A DNA stretch of 64,000 nucleotides from Streptomyces cathayae (GCF_029760955.1 NZ_CP121682.1:6014001-6078000); one strand, 5' to 3'; counted from the first letter of the stretch, positions 1 to 9,429 are shown. Numbers and translations: made by a program. The notes: generated by a model from the sequence alone, not told the origin.

Positions 1-654
1 GTGATGGCGCACCTCTCCGAGGACGCCGGACTCATCGAGGCGTTCACCTCCGGCGAGGACCTGCACACCACCGCCGCCGCGCAGGTGTTCGCGGTCGAGC
101 AGTCCGCGGTCGACGCGGAGATGCGCCGCAAGATCAAGGCGATGTCGTACGGCCTCGCGTACGGGCTGTCCGCCTTCGGCCTCTCCCAGCAGCTGAACAT
201 CGAGGCGGCCGAGGCCCGCGCCCTGATGGACGCGTACTTCGAGCGGTTCGGCGGGGTGCGGGACTACCTGCGCCGCGTGGTCGACGAGGCTCGGGCGACG
301 GGTTACACGGCGACCCTCTTCGGCCGCCGGCGCTACCTGCCCGACCTCAACAGCGACAACCGCCAGCGCCGCGAGGCGGCCGAGCGGATGGCGCTGAACG
401 CGCCGATCCAGGGCACGGCGGCGGACATCGTCAAGATCGCCATGCTGAACGTGGACCGGGCGCTGCGCGAGGCGGACCTCACGTCCCGGATGCTCCTCCA
501 GGTCCACGACGAAATCGTCCTGGAGATCGCCCCCGGCGAGCGCCCGGCCGCGGAAGAGCTGATCCGCCGGGAGATGGCCGCCGCGGTCCGGCTCCGCGTC
601 CCCCTGGGTGTCTCGATCGGCGCGGGCCCGGACTGGGAGTCGGCGGCGCACTAG
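1..654 (+). CDS. polA: DNA polymerase I, C-terminal fragment (cut by window edge)
   Basis: This is the 3' end of a family A DNA polymerase, which fills gaps in excision repair and replaces Okazaki primers. The visible 217 residues are the palm and fingers. Motif B (O-helix) lies at about residues 42-60 with the RxxxKxxxYGxxYG pattern, and motif C (VHDE) is at residues 168-171 with the catalytic Asp and Glu. The first codon shown is internal; the true start is left of the window. The family is about 900 residues long, so roughly three quarters of the gene is missing. The stop at 652-654 is clear and the fragment looks intact. The next gene on the same strand starts 163 nt downstream. Confidence 0.95.
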   Translation: MMAHLSEDAGLIEAFTSGEDLHTTAAAQVFAVEQSAVDAEMRRKIKAMSYGLAYGLSAFGLSQQLNIEAAEARALMDAYFERFGGVRDYLRRVVDEARATGYTATLFGRRRYLPDLNSDNRQRREAAERMALNAPIQGTAADIVKIAMLNVDRALREADLTSRMLLQVHDEIVLEIAPGERPAAEELIRREMAAAVRLRVPLGVSIGAGPDWESAAH

Positions 655-817
655 CCCTGCCGGGCGGAGTCGGCGGGCCGTGCCGGAGGGCGCCCGATGG
701 CGTCCTCCGGCACGACCCCGTCCTCGGCTTCGTCCTCGGCTTCGTCCCCTGAGGGGTCTCACCCGCGTGGACCTCGCGGGCAGGCCGTCGCGGGGGCCGG
801 GCGCCAGGATGCGGGGC

Positions 818-1213
818 ATGGGTATACGCATGCTTCACCGCAGAGCGGGGCCCCCGCCGACCGACGCCGACGGACCCACCCTCGAGGCGTTCTCGCCGGT
901 TCCGGTCTTCGCGGCCACCGCAAGTACCGCCCGTACTCCCGCCCCCCTGACGACCGCGTTGCGCCGCGTCGGCCGATGGTGCACCGGCCGCGGGGCCGCC
1001 GCACCGTCCGCCCCGTCGCCCGGTGCCGGCGAGCCGCCCCCGTGGCGGCTGTGGGCCGAGCTGACCCGCAGCTATCTGGCGCTCACCCTCACCCTGCTGC
1101 CCCGCCCCCGCCCCGTCCGTACCGTCACCGTGTTCGTGGCGGCCGGGGAGCCCCTCAGCGTGCGGCCGTACGGCTCGGCCGCCCCGTACCGGCGTCATCG
1201 GGGTCCCCGGTGA
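818..1213 (+). CDS. Small conserved hypothetical protein, 131 aa
   Basis: I cannot name a domain. The start at 818 is chosen because AGGA at 806-809 is a good ribosome binding site 8 nt upstream and because the encoded N-terminus (basic, GIRMLHRR) reads like a real start. The protein is Pro/Ala/Arg rich with one moderately hydrophobic stretch at about residues 80-100 (YLALTLTLLP) that could be a membrane segment. I recall similar short proteins next to polA in other Streptomyces, but that is memory and not a search. Its 3' end overlaps the convergent DUF4184 gene by 59 nt, which lowers confidence a little. Confidence 0.55.
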   Translation: MGIRMLHRRAGPPPTDADGPTLEAFSPVPVFAATASTARTPAPLTTALRRVGRWCTGRGAAAPSAPSPGAGEPPPWRLWAELTRSYLALTLTLLPRPRPVRTVTVFVAAGEPLSVRPYGSAAPYRRHRGPR

Positions 1214-2015
1214 CCGGGGCCGGACGCAGCGCCCTGACCGCCACGGCGTACAGCGGCAGCGCGGTCACGAGCCCGGCGCCCGCCCCGAAACACACCGTGG
1301 GAATCAGCTCCCAGGGCTTCGCGGTCGCACCCCAGTAGTCCCACCACCGCGCGGCCCGATGCACGGCCCCCACCAGCGCACAGCCGCCGAGCAGCGCGGC
1401 GGCCCCCCACCGGTCGGCAGCGGACAGCGTCGCCACCCCCGCCGGCGCGGACCGGGGCGCCGCCCGCTTCAGCGCCCGTGCCAGGAACACGACGATCACC
1501 ACCGCGGCCACCGCCGAACCGCCGTACTGCAGATACCAGTACAGCGGTGAGCCCGCGATCTCCCGTCCCAGGACGGGAAAGACCCGCATCCCCCACCGGT
1601 CGAGGTGCGTGAAGGCGTCCCACACCACATGCGTCAGCGCACCGAGCACGGCCGAGACGTACCAGCGCGCCACCAGGGAGGCCCGCACCCGCGCGGGCGG
1701 CGTGCCGCAGCGCAGCAGGGCGGACGTCCGCCCCTGCCAGGGCCGCGGCAGCAGCGCCACGAGCGGTTCGCGGATCAGGAGCCACAGACCCACCAGCGCC
1801 CAGGCGATGCACACATCCACGGTCAGGACGCCCGGGAACGAGTGGGTGAAGTCCCCGAACTCCATCGCTCCGGACAGGACACTGGCCGCGTAGTAGGTCA
1901 GGTCCGGGGCGAGACTGCCCGCCACGAGAACGGCCGGCACCAGGGGGCCCCGGCCGGTCCCGTCGGTTCGTACGGCGGGCAGGACCGCCGCCGCATGGCT
2001 CAACGTGAAGGGCAA
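1155..2015 (-). CDS. DUF4184 family membrane protein
   Basis: A 286-residue integral membrane protein of the DUF4184 family, whose function is not established. The N-terminus (PFTLSHAAAVLP) with an early His, and the later pattern of a His plus Asp in HVVWDAFTHLDRWG, resemble the metal-binding layout seen in membrane-bound metal-dependent hydrolases related to YdjM. Five or more hydrophobic segments are visible. The start is a TTG at 2015-2013, selected because GAGGAG lies about 7 nt upstream and the family N-terminus begins exactly there. A long upstream in-frame extension has no hydrophobic or family-like content. The gene converges on, and overlaps, the small gene ending at 1213. Confidence 0.75.
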   Translation of the reverse strand: MPFTLSHAAAVLPAVRTDGTGRGPLVPAVLVAGSLAPDLTYYAASVLSGAMEFGDFTHSFPGVLTVDVCIAWALVGLWLLIREPLVALLPRPWQGRTSALLRCGTPPARVRASLVARWYVSAVLGALTHVVWDAFTHLDRWGMRVFPVLGREIAGSPLYWYLQYGGSAVAAVVIVVFLARALKRAAPRSAPAGVATLSAADRWGAAALLGGCALVGAVHRAARWWDYWGATAKPWELIPTVCFGAGAGLVTALPLYAVAVRALRPAPVTGDPDDAGTGRPSRTAAR

Positions 2016-2290
2016 CTCGGCTCCTCGGAGGGCTCGTTGACCGGGCCGGTCGGTCCCGGTGCTCGGCGGACCACAGTATGAGCGACACCGCAGTCCGTAC
2101 CCGTGCGGGGACGAGTGTGGCCAACCGGCGAATACCGGGCATGAACGGGTGTGCGGGCAAAGGATGTTGCCGTAGGGTCGCGGGAGTCGCCGTGTCAGGT
2201 GCAACCGGCGGGCGGGCTGGATCGTCACAACCGGGCGGGCGTGACAGATGACGACGGATGCTCCGGCGTCCGCGGGGAGGGGTTCACTCT

Positions 2291-4105
2291 ATGGCGGCGC
2301 ATTTCGGCAGGAGGCTGCGCAAGGGAGCGGCAACCACCGCCGTGGCGGCGGCCGCGGTGGCGGCCCTGTCCGCGTCCCAGGCCCCGGGCGCGACGATCGG
2401 CGACCCGGGCGGGCGGGCCGCGCCGGACGCCACCTCGGCGCCCGGCGAAAGCACCGACGACCCCGGCGCGACCGGCAACTCGCCCTACTACACGGACCTT
2501 CCGCCGCTCAACAGCCCCAACCCCGCCCCGTCCGCGAGCACCGACCCGCTCACGCCGGGCGCTTCCGAGGCGGGCATACCCGCGACCGTCCTCGACGCCT
2601 ACAAGAAGGCCGAGGCGGCGCTGCGCGAGTCCAAGCCCGGCTGCAACCTGCCCTGGCAACTGCTCGCCGCCATCGGCAAGGTGGAGTCCGGCCAGGCCCG
2701 CGGCGGGCGCGTCGACGCCGACGGCACCACCCTCTCCCCGATCATCGGCCCGCAGCTCGACGGCAACGGCTTCGCGCTCATCCGGGACACCGACAACGGC
2801 GAGTACGACGGCAACAGTGCCTACGACAACGCCGTCGGCCCCATGCAGTTCATCCCGTCCACCTGGAAATGGGCGGGCCGCGACGGCAACGGCGACGGCC
2901 GCAAGGACCCCAACAACATCTACGACGCCGCCCTGGCGGCCGGTCACTACCTGTGCCGCTTCGGCTGGGACCTGTCCGACCGGGCGGACCTCGACAAGGC
3001 GATCCTCAGCTACAACCCTTCGAGGGACTACCTGAACACCGTCCTGTCGTGGCTGGAGTACTACCGCAAGGGCACGCACGAGATCCCGGACGGCACCGGC
3101 ACCCTGCCCGGCGACCGCAGCGACGACCGCACCACGAGTCCCTCCCCGTCATCGCCGTCATCCCCGTCATCGCCCTCTTCGCCGTCGGCGCCGTCTACGG
3201 CGCCGGGCACCACCCCGGCGGCCCCGGGCACGTCACCGAAGCCCAGCCCCAGCCCCGACACGCCGGGCGGCGGCAGCAGCAGCCCCGGCCCCAAGCCGCC
3301 GGCCTCCTCCCCGGGCACGCCGAGCACACCGCCGGGCACGACACAGCCCCCGACGGCACCGCCGCCCAGCAGGCCCCCCACGCCCACCGACACGGTGGAC
3401 CACCTGGAGAACGCCGGCACGGGCAGGCTCACCGCGCGGGCGGGCGACGCGTTCACCGAGAGGATCCGCGCCCGCGCGGAGACGGGCGAAGGCAAGGCCG
3501 TCGCGAAGGTGCGGATCCGCTTCACCGTCCTCGGCGACACCGACACCACCTTCACCGGCGGCGAGAGCGTGGCCACCGTCGTCACCGACAGTGCCGGCGT
3601 CGCCGTGGCGCCCGCGCTCCGGGCGGGCGAGAAGACGGGCGACGTCACCGTCCGCGCCACCGTCGTCGGCCGCATCGTCCCGGGCCTCGACTACCGGGCC
3701 ACCGTCACCGAGCGCACCGCCGACACCGTCGTGCGCACCGGTGACGAGGCACTGACCTGCACCCCGGGCGGCGAGTTCGCCCACCGGGTCGAGGTACGGG
3801 CCACCCACGACGGCGCCCCGGCCGGCAAGGTCGCGGCCACCGCCACGCTGATCACGTCGGCCGACGACCCGGCCGTCAACGACGAGGGCCCCTACTTCAA
3901 GGACGACGACGGCAAGGCCGTCCGCACCCTGAACGGCCTGGAGACGGACGAGGACGGTCTCCTGACGCTGCCGCAGCTCTACGCGGACGACACCACCGGC
4001 ACCTTCCTGCTCCGTGTCACCACCGCGGGCGGCGCGACCCTCACGGTCGAACTGACGGTGGCCGCCGCCGGGACGGCGTCGCCCGGCCCCACCAGCGGCT
4101 CATAG
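2291..4105 (+). CDS. Secreted lytic transglycosylase with C-terminal Ig-like region
   Basis: A 604-residue exported peptidoglycan hydrolase. Residues 1-33 form a signal peptide (RRLRK, then an Ala/Val-rich core, then AxA). Residues about 95-275 are a lytic transglycosylase domain: the likely catalytic Glu is at 132 in KVESGQ, followed by the family hallmark AVGPMQFIPSTW and a conserved NNIYDAALAAGHYLC segment. A Pro/Ser/Thr-rich linker with SSPSSPS repeats (about 285-385) follows, then a roughly 200-residue beta-rich C-terminal region that looks Ig-like and may bind the wall. The start has GGGAGGGG about 8 nt upstream. It probably cleaves glycan strands outside the membrane during growth. Confidence 0.85.
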   Translation: MAAHFGRRLRKGAATTAVAAAAVAALSASQAPGATIGDPGGRAAPDATSAPGESTDDPGATGNSPYYTDLPPLNSPNPAPSASTDPLTPGASEAGIPATVLDAYKKAEAALRESKPGCNLPWQLLAAIGKVESGQARGGRVDADGTTLSPIIGPQLDGNGFALIRDTDNGEYDGNSAYDNAVGPMQFIPSTWKWAGRDGNGDGRKDPNNIYDAALAAGHYLCRFGWDLSDRADLDKAILSYNPSRDYLNTVLSWLEYYRKGTHEIPDGTGTLPGDRSDDRTTSPSPSSPSSPSSPSSPSAPSTAPGTTPAAPGTSPKPSPSPDTPGGGSSSPGPKPPASSPGTPSTPPGTTQPPTAPPPSRPPTPTDTVDHLENAGTGRLTARAGDAFTERIRARAETGEGKAVAKVRIRFTVLGDTDTTFTGGESVATVVTDSAGVAVAPALRAGEKTGDVTVRATVVGRIVPGLDYRATVTERTADTVVRTGDEALTCTPGGEFAHRVEVRATHDGAPAGKVAATATLITSADDPAVNDEGPYFKDDDGKAVRTLNGLETDEDGLLTLPQLYADDTTGTFLLRVTTAGGATLTVELTVAAAGTASPGPTSGS

Positions 4106-4113
4106 GAGCAGGG

Positions 4114-6693
4114 TCACCGCCTGAGCCGTGCGTTGGTGTGCCGGGTCGGTTCGGCGGCAGCCGGGTCCTCGGGCCACGGATGCCGGGGGTAACGGCCGCG
4201 CAGTTCGGCCCGTACGCCCTTGTATCCGTCCTTCCAGAAGGAGGCGAGGTCGGAGGTGACGGCGGCGGGCCGCCCGGCCGGGGAGAGCAGATGCACCAGC
4301 AGGGGCACCCCGGCCACCCGCGGCGTCTCCTGGAGCCCGAACATCTCCTGGAGTTTCACCGCGAGCACCGGCTGCCCGGCGTCGGAGTAGTCGATCCGGA
4401 TCGCGGACCCACTGGGGACGGTGATCCGTTCGGGGGCCAGTTCGTCCAGCCGGGCGGCCTGCCCGGACGCCCACGGCAGCAGCCGGCCGAGGGCCTGGCC
4501 GGCGTCGATCCGCGCCAGGTCGGCCCGGCGCCGGGCGCGGCTCAGCTCGGGCTCCAGCCACTCCGCCACGCGCGCGTGGAGCGCGTCGTCGGACACAGCG
4601 GGCCAGGGGTCGCCGAGCCGGCCGTGCAGAAAGGCCAGCCGCTGCCGCAGCACGGATGCTCCCGCCGGCCACCGCAGCAGCCCGAACCCCTCCCGCCGCA
4701 GCCCGTCCAGCAGTGCGGCCCGCACGAGGGCGGGCTCCGCGTCGGCGCGGGGCCGTACCGCCAGCTCCACCGCCCCCAGCCGCTCGACCCGGCGGGCGAC
4801 GACATCGCCGTCGGCCCAGTGCACCTCCTCGCGCGTCTCCAGCAGGGGCCCGGCCGCCCACCGCGCGGTCTCCTCGTCGACGACCGCGCCGAGCCGCACG
4901 CGCGCGTGCCCCCGCCCCACCGGCCGGTCGGCGGCGGCGACCGCGATCCAGGGAGCCCCCCGCAGCCCGGTGCCCCCGCCGGCCTCGGCCCGCGTCCCGG
5001 ACACCATCAGATACGAACCGCCCTGCGCGCAGGCGATCCACTCGGGAAAGGCGAGCGCGGCCACCAGCCCGACCCGGGCACCCTCCCCGCCCTCCCGGCT
5101 GTCCCCGCCCACCGCGCCCGTCGGCGCGGGTGGCGCGGGAGGCGCGGCGTGGACGGCTTCCGGGGAGACCTCCGAGGAGACCTCCGAGACGAGCGACCGC
5201 AGCCGGCGCGCCTCCGTCCGCCACCGCTGCGCATAGGCGTCGTCCCCGCGCCGCACGGCACGCAGGGCATCGGCGAGATCGTCCCCGTAGCCGCGCGGTG
5301 CCTCCTCGCCGATCAGCGCGACCACTTCGGCGGCGAGCGCGCGGCCCACGGCCGGTGCCGCGTCCAGCAGCGCCCGCCCCAGCCGGGGATGCAGGCCCAG
5401 CCGGGCCAGCCGCGTGCCCCGTTCCGTGGCCCGCCCGTCGGCGCCGACGGCCCCGATCGCCGTCAGGACGGCCCCGGCCGCCGCCATCGCCCCGCGCGGG
5501 GGCGGATCGAGCAGCGCGAGCCCGGAGGCGTCCGGATCGCCCCAGCAGGCCGCCTGCAGCGCGAACGCCGTCAGATCGGCCACCTCGATCTCGGGGGCGG
5601 GGAACCGGGGCAGCCGCGCGTCCTCGGCCTCCGCCCAGCACCGGTACACCGTGCCCGGTGCCTCACGTCCGGCCCGCCCCGCCCGCTGCCTGCCCGCCGC
5701 CTGCGAGGCCCGTACCGTCGTCAGCGCGCTCAGCCCGCGCGCGTGGTCGACGCGGGGCTCACGCGCGAGTCCCGCGTCCACGACCACCCGGACCCCCGGA
5801 ACCGTCAGCGACGACTCCGCCACCGAGGTCGCCAGCACCACCCGGCGCCGCCGCCCGGGTGCCAGCACCGCGTCCTGCACCGCGGCCGGCGCCCGCCCGT
5901 GGACCTGGAGCACCTCGACCTCCCCGAGGCGTCCGGGTTGCCCCAGCTGCGCGGCGACCCGGGCGATCTCGCCCACGCCGGGCAGGAACACCAGGACGTC
6001 ACCGTCCCGTTCGGCCAGCGCCCGCCGCACCACCGACGCCACATGCGTCAGCAGCGCCGGATCGACCCGCATGCCGTGCGGCGGCCGCACCGGCCGCGCG
6101 GGAGGGGCCCACACCACCTCCACCGGATGGGCCGTGCCGTGCGCCTCGACCACGGGCGCGTCGCCCAGCAGCCGCGCCCAGCCCGCCGCGTCGGTCGTCG
6201 CCGACGCGGCCACCAGGCGCAGCTCCGGCCGCAGGGTCTCGCGCACGTCCCACAGGAACGCCGCCGCCGTGTCCGCGTCCAGATGCCGCTCGTGGCACTC
6301 GTCGAGCACCACCGCGTCCACCCCGGTCAGTTCCTGGTCCCGCTGCAGCCGCTGCAGGAGCACGCCGGTCGTGACGACCTCCACGCGCGTGCGGCGCCCG
6401 GCCACCCGCTCCCCGCGCACCGTGAACCCCACGGACCCGCCGGCCTGCTCGCCCAGCAGCCAGGCCATCCGCCGGGCCGCCGCCCGCGCCGCGATCCGCC
6501 GGGGCTCGGCGACCACCACCCGCCGCGCGGGACCGCCACCGACCAGCCCGGCCAGCACCAGCGGCACGAGGGTCGTCTTGCCGGTGCCGGGCGGTGCGAC
6601 GAGAACGGCGGTGCCGTGCGTCTCCAGGGCGTCGGTCAGCGCGGGAAGGGCCTCGCGCACCGGGAGGGCGTCGAGCGCGTCGTGACGGACCAC
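4114..6693 (-). CDS. hrpB: ATP-dependent helicase HrpB
   Basis: An 859-residue DExH-box helicase of the HrpB type, close to the usual family length. Motif I is GTGKT at residues 36-40, motif II is DECH at 131-134, and SAT (motif III) and the QRAGRAGR motif VI follow. A helicase-C domain, an HA2-like segment and the long HrpB-specific C-terminus come after (WPEDPAAAEPTRHTNARLRR at the very end). The GTG start at 6693 lies 4 nt after the stop of the upstream methyltransferase gene, so the two are probably co-transcribed and translationally linked. The gene converges on the transglycosylase gene with an 8-nt gap. Its RNA substrate is not known for actinobacteria. Confidence 0.9.
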   Translation of the reverse strand: MVRHDALDALPVREALPALTDALETHGTAVLVAPPGTGKTTLVPLVLAGLVGGGPARRVVVAEPRRIAARAAARRMAWLLGEQAGGSVGFTVRGERVAGRRTRVEVVTTGVLLQRLQRDQELTGVDAVVLDECHERHLDADTAAAFLWDVRETLRPELRLVAASATTDAAGWARLLGDAPVVEAHGTAHPVEVVWAPPARPVRPPHGMRVDPALLTHVASVVRRALAERDGDVLVFLPGVGEIARVAAQLGQPGRLGEVEVLQVHGRAPAAVQDAVLAPGRRRRVVLATSVAESSLTVPGVRVVVDAGLAREPRVDHARGLSALTTVRASQAAGRQRAGRAGREAPGTVYRCWAEAEDARLPRFPAPEIEVADLTAFALQAACWGDPDASGLALLDPPPRGAMAAAGAVLTAIGAVGADGRATERGTRLARLGLHPRLGRALLDAAPAVGRALAAEVVALIGEEAPRGYGDDLADALRAVRRGDDAYAQRWRTEARRLRSLVSEVSSEVSPEAVHAAPPAPPAPTGAVGGDSREGGEGARVGLVAALAFPEWIACAQGGSYLMVSGTRAEAGGGTGLRGAPWIAVAAADRPVGRGHARVRLGAVVDEETARWAAGPLLETREEVHWADGDVVARRVERLGAVELAVRPRADAEPALVRAALLDGLRREGFGLLRWPAGASVLRQRLAFLHGRLGDPWPAVSDDALHARVAEWLEPELSRARRRADLARIDAGQALGRLLPWASGQAARLDELAPERITVPSGSAIRIDYSDAGQPVLAVKLQEMFGLQETPRVAGVPLLVHLLSPAGRPAAVTSDLASFWKDGYKGVRAELRGRYPRHPWPEDPAAAEPTRHTNARLRR

Positions 6694-6697
6694 GCAC

Positions 6698-7519
6698 TCA
6701 GTCCCGTACGCACACGAAGATCGCCGTGCCCGGGATCAGCCGGCCGCGCAGCGGGGACCAGCCGCCCCACTCGGAGGTGTTCCACTCCGGCCACCGGGGC
6801 TCCACCAGGTCCACCAGACGAAAGCCCGAGGCGGTGATGTCGCGGACGCGGTCGCCCAGCGTCCTGTGGTGCTCGACGTACACCGCGCGGCCCTGCTCGT
6901 CCTGTTCGACGTAGGGCGTGCGGTCGAAGTAGGAACCGGAGACGCTCAGCCCCTCCGGGCCGGGCTCGTCCGGGAACGCCCAGCGGATCGGATGCGTGAC
7001 GGAGAAGACGAACCGGCCCCCGGGCCGCAGCACCCGGCGCACCTCGCGCAGCACCAGCCGCGGGTCGGCGACGAAGGGCAGCGCCCCGTACGCCGAGCAG
7101 GCCAGGTCGAAGGAGCCGTCCGCGAACGGCAGGGCGCCCGCGTCGGCGCACACCAGCGGGAACGGGCCCCCGATGCGCAGCGCGTGCTGCAACTGCCGGT
7201 GCGAGATGTCCAGGGCCACCGGGCGCGCGCCCTGCGCGGCCAGCCAGCGTGAGCACTGGGCCGCGCCGGCGCCGAGCTCCAGGACGTCGCGGTCCTTCAG
7301 GTCCTCCGGCGGGCCGAGCAGCTCGGCCTCTACCTCGTCCAGCCCCTCGGGGCACCACACGAAGCGGTCGTCGCCGAGGAACGTGCCGTGCTCGGTCTGG
7401 TACTCGTCCGCGTTGCGGTCCCACCAGCCCCGGTTGGCGCGGGAGCTCTCGGTGACGTCGGCGTTCCGTCGGGTCGCCTCGGGTTCGGACGCTTCGGGCT
7501 CTTGGATGATCGGCTCCAT
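6698..7519 (-). CDS. Class I SAM-dependent methyltransferase
   Basis: A 273-residue methyltransferase of the Methyltransf_11 type. Motif I is VLELGAGAAQC at residues 79-89, the acidic end of strand 2 is VALDIS, and the post-motif LREVRRVLRPGGRF is typical. An acidic N-terminal 25 residues precede the fold. The substrate cannot be read from the sequence; small-molecule and RNA substrates are both possible. The ATG at 7519 has GGAAGAG upstream. The gene is divergent from rpsA and directly upstream of hrpB (4 nt), which suggests a shared transcript. Confidence 0.85.
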   Translation of the reverse strand: MEPIIQEPEASEPEATRRNADVTESSRANRGWWDRNADEYQTEHGTFLGDDRFVWCPEGLDEVEAELLGPPEDLKDRDVLELGAGAAQCSRWLAAQGARPVALDISHRQLQHALRIGGPFPLVCADAGALPFADGSFDLACSAYGALPFVADPRLVLREVRRVLRPGGRFVFSVTHPIRWAFPDEPGPEGLSVSGSYFDRTPYVEQDEQGRAVYVEHHRTLGDRVRDITASGFRLVDLVEPRWPEWNTSEWGGWSPLRGRLIPGTAIFVCVRD

Positions 7520-7694
7520 CGTCGTACTCTTCCGTCAAGTTGCCCCGGCTGTCGCCACAGGGGGCGCGCGAGGGGTCCTGCCTGGCGCGGGTCTTGTGTG
7601 GCCTCGAGGCGGCGTCTGACGTGCGGCGCTACCCCCAGAAGGGGGAATTGTGCCGGTTATGCGGCGATCCGCCCCGGGTGGGGGGCTTCGCGCA

Positions 7695-7723
7695 TTGACC
7701 CTGCCCGGCTGCCCCCGTATGCT
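7695..7723 (+). promoter_or_regulatory. Housekeeping sigma promoter for rpsA
   Basis: TTGACC at 7695-7700 and TATGCT at 7718-7723 are separated by 17 nt, a near-consensus HrdB (sigma-70 class) promoter. Transcription would start at about 7730, giving a 5' leader of about 195 nt before the rpsA ATG. The rest of the 7520-7694 interval holds no recognisable gene. Confidence 0.75.
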
Positions 7724-7871
7724 ACAAGTTGCGCTGCGAGCCTGCGCACCTCAGACGTAGCAGGCTGCGCTCGCATCTGTTGTATGTCCCCTCGGTTCTC
7801 GAGGCGCCACCGGGATGCCCGGTGTTCGGAACGGCGCTTCTTTTGCTGTCCGGCTTCTGCAGAGCGAAACA

Positions 7872-7917
7872 GGCTCCGGCGTAGCAGTACCTACGACTCA
7901 CTGTCCGTACCGGAGCC
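7872..7917 (+). promoter_or_regulatory. rpsA leader hairpin that hides the ribosome binding site
   Basis: GGCTCCGG at 7872-7879 is perfectly complementary to CCGGAGCC at 7910-7917, and inside it GTAG (7881-7884) can pair with CTAC (7891-7894). The only good Shine-Dalgarno sequence for the rpsA ATG at 7927, GGAG at 7912-7915, is inside the 3' arm. Two further leader stems exist: AGCCTGC 7739-7745 with GCAGGCT 7760-7766, and CACCGGG 7808-7814 with CCCGGTG 7818-7824. S1 is known to repress its own translation through a structured leader in Escherichia coli; a comparable role here is inference. Confidence 0.55.
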
Positions 7918-7926
7918 CTTTCCCAC

Positions 7927-9429
7927 ATGACGAGCAGCACCGAGACCACCGCCACCACCCCGCAGGTTGCGGTCAACGACATCGGTAACGAGGAAGCCTT
8001 CCTCGCCGCGATCGACGAGACGATCAAGTACTTCAACGACGGCGACATCGTCGACGGCGTCATCGTGAAGGTCGACCGGGACGAGGTCCTGCTCGACATC
8101 GGTTACAAGACCGAAGGTGTCATCCCGAGCCGCGAACTCTCGATCAAGCACGACGTCGACCCCAACGAGGTCGTCGCCGTCGGTGACGAGATCGAAGCCC
8201 TTGTTCTCCAGAAGGAGGACAAGGAAGGCCGCCTGATCCTCTCGAAGAAGCGCGCCCAGTACGAGCGTGCTTGGGGCACCATCGAGAAGATCAAGGAAGA
8301 GGACGGCATCGTCACCGGTACCGTCATCGAGGTCGTCAAGGGTGGTCTCATCCTCGACATCGGCCTCCGCGGCTTCCTCCCGGCCTCCCTGGTCGAGATG
8401 CGCCGCGTCCGCGACCTCCAGCCCTACGTGGGCAAGGAGCTCGAGGCGAAGATCATCGAGCTGGACAAGAACCGCAACAACGTGGTCCTGTCCCGCCGTG
8501 CCTGGCTGGAGCAGACCCAGTCCGAGGTCCGCCAGACGTTCCTCACCACCCTCCAGAAGGGTCAGGTCCGTTCCGGCGTCGTCTCCTCGATCGTCAACTT
8601 CGGTGCCTTCGTGGACCTAGGTGGCGTCGACGGCCTGGTGCACGTCTCCGAGCTGTCCTGGAAGCACATCGACCACCCCTCCGAGGTCGTCGAGGTCGGT
8701 CAGGAAGTCACCGTCGAGGTGCTCGACGTCGACATGGACCGCGAGCGTGTCTCCCTGTCGCTGAAGGCGACCCAGGAAGACCCGTGGCAGCAGTTCGCCC
8801 GCACCCACCAGATCGGCCAGGTCGTGCCCGGCAAGGTCACGAAGCTGGTTCCGTTCGGTGCGTTCGTCCGCGTGGACGAGGGCATCGAGGGTCTGGTCCA
8901 CATCTCCGAGCTGGCCGAGCGCCACGTGGAGATCCCGGAGCAGGTCGTCCAGGTCAACGACGAGATCTTCGTCAAGGTCATCGACATCGACCTCGAGCGC
9001 CGTCGCATCAGCCTCTCGCTGAAGCAGGCCAACGAGGCCTTCGGTGCCGACCCGACGGCGGTCGAGTTCGACCCGACCCTGTACGGCATGGCCGCGTCCT
9101 ACGACGACCAGGGCAACTACATCTACCCCGAGGGCTTCGACCCCGAGACCAACGACTGGCTCGAGGGCTACGAGACCCAGCGCGAGGCGTGGGAGACCCA
9201 GTACGCCGAGGCGCAGTCCCGCTTCGAGCAGCACCAGGCGCAGGTCATCAAGTCCCGCGAGGCGGACGAGAAGGCCGCTGCCGAGGGTGTCGACACCGCG
9301 GGTGCGGCTCCGGCCGCGTCCGGTGGTGGCGGCTCGTACTCCTCCGAGGGCCCGGACAACTCCGGTGCGCTGGCCTCGGACGAGGCGCTGGCCGCGCTGC
9401 GCGAGAAGCTGGCCGGCGGCCAGAGCTGA
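7927..9429 (+). CDS. rpsA: 30S ribosomal protein S1
   Basis: A 500-residue S1 protein that helps mRNA bind the 30S subunit. Four S1 (OB-fold) RNA-binding domains can be read at about residues 38-105, 122-188, 206-277 and 293-363, each with the FGAFVxL / DGLVHxSEL pattern in the later copies. This four-domain form is normal for actinobacteria, compared with six in Escherichia coli. A Glu/Gln-rich segment and a flexible Gly/Ser-rich tail (about 440-500) follow. Codon use is strongly biased to preferred codons, as expected for high expression. A perfect terminator hairpin follows the stop. Confidence 0.97.
   Translation: MTSSTETTATTPQVAVNDIGNEEAFLAAIDETIKYFNDGDIVDGVIVKVDRDEVLLDIGYKTEGVIPSRELSIKHDVDPNEVVAVGDEIEALVLQKEDKEGRLILSKKRAQYERAWGTIEKIKEEDGIVTGTVIEVVKGGLILDIGLRGFLPASLVEMRRVRDLQPYVGKELEAKIIELDKNRNNVVLSRRAWLEQTQSEVRQTFLTTLQKGQVRSGVVSSIVNFGAFVDLGGVDGLVHVSELSWKHIDHPSEVVEVGQEVTVEVLDVDMDRERVSLSLKATQEDPWQQFARTHQIGQVVPGKVTKLVPFGAFVRVDEGIEGLVHISELAERHVEIPEQVVQVNDEIFVKVIDIDLERRRISLSLKQANEAFGADPTAVEFDPTLYGMAASYDDQGNYIYPEGFDPETNDWLEGYETQREAWETQYAEAQSRFEQHQAQVIKSREADEKAAAEGVDTAGAAPAASGGGGSYSSEGPDNSGALASDEALAALREKLAGGQS

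Noticed and set aside
2016..2290. ydaO (c-di-AMP) riboswitch before the lytic transglycosylase, as found before some Streptomyces wall hydrolase genes
   Set aside because: I could not find the conserved ydaO blocks in order. The leader is GC-rich with no matching pattern.
4138..6837. An 899-codon plus-strand frame opposite hrpB
   Set aside because: It is a shadow of hrpB with Pro/Arg/His-rich translation and no recognisable fold.
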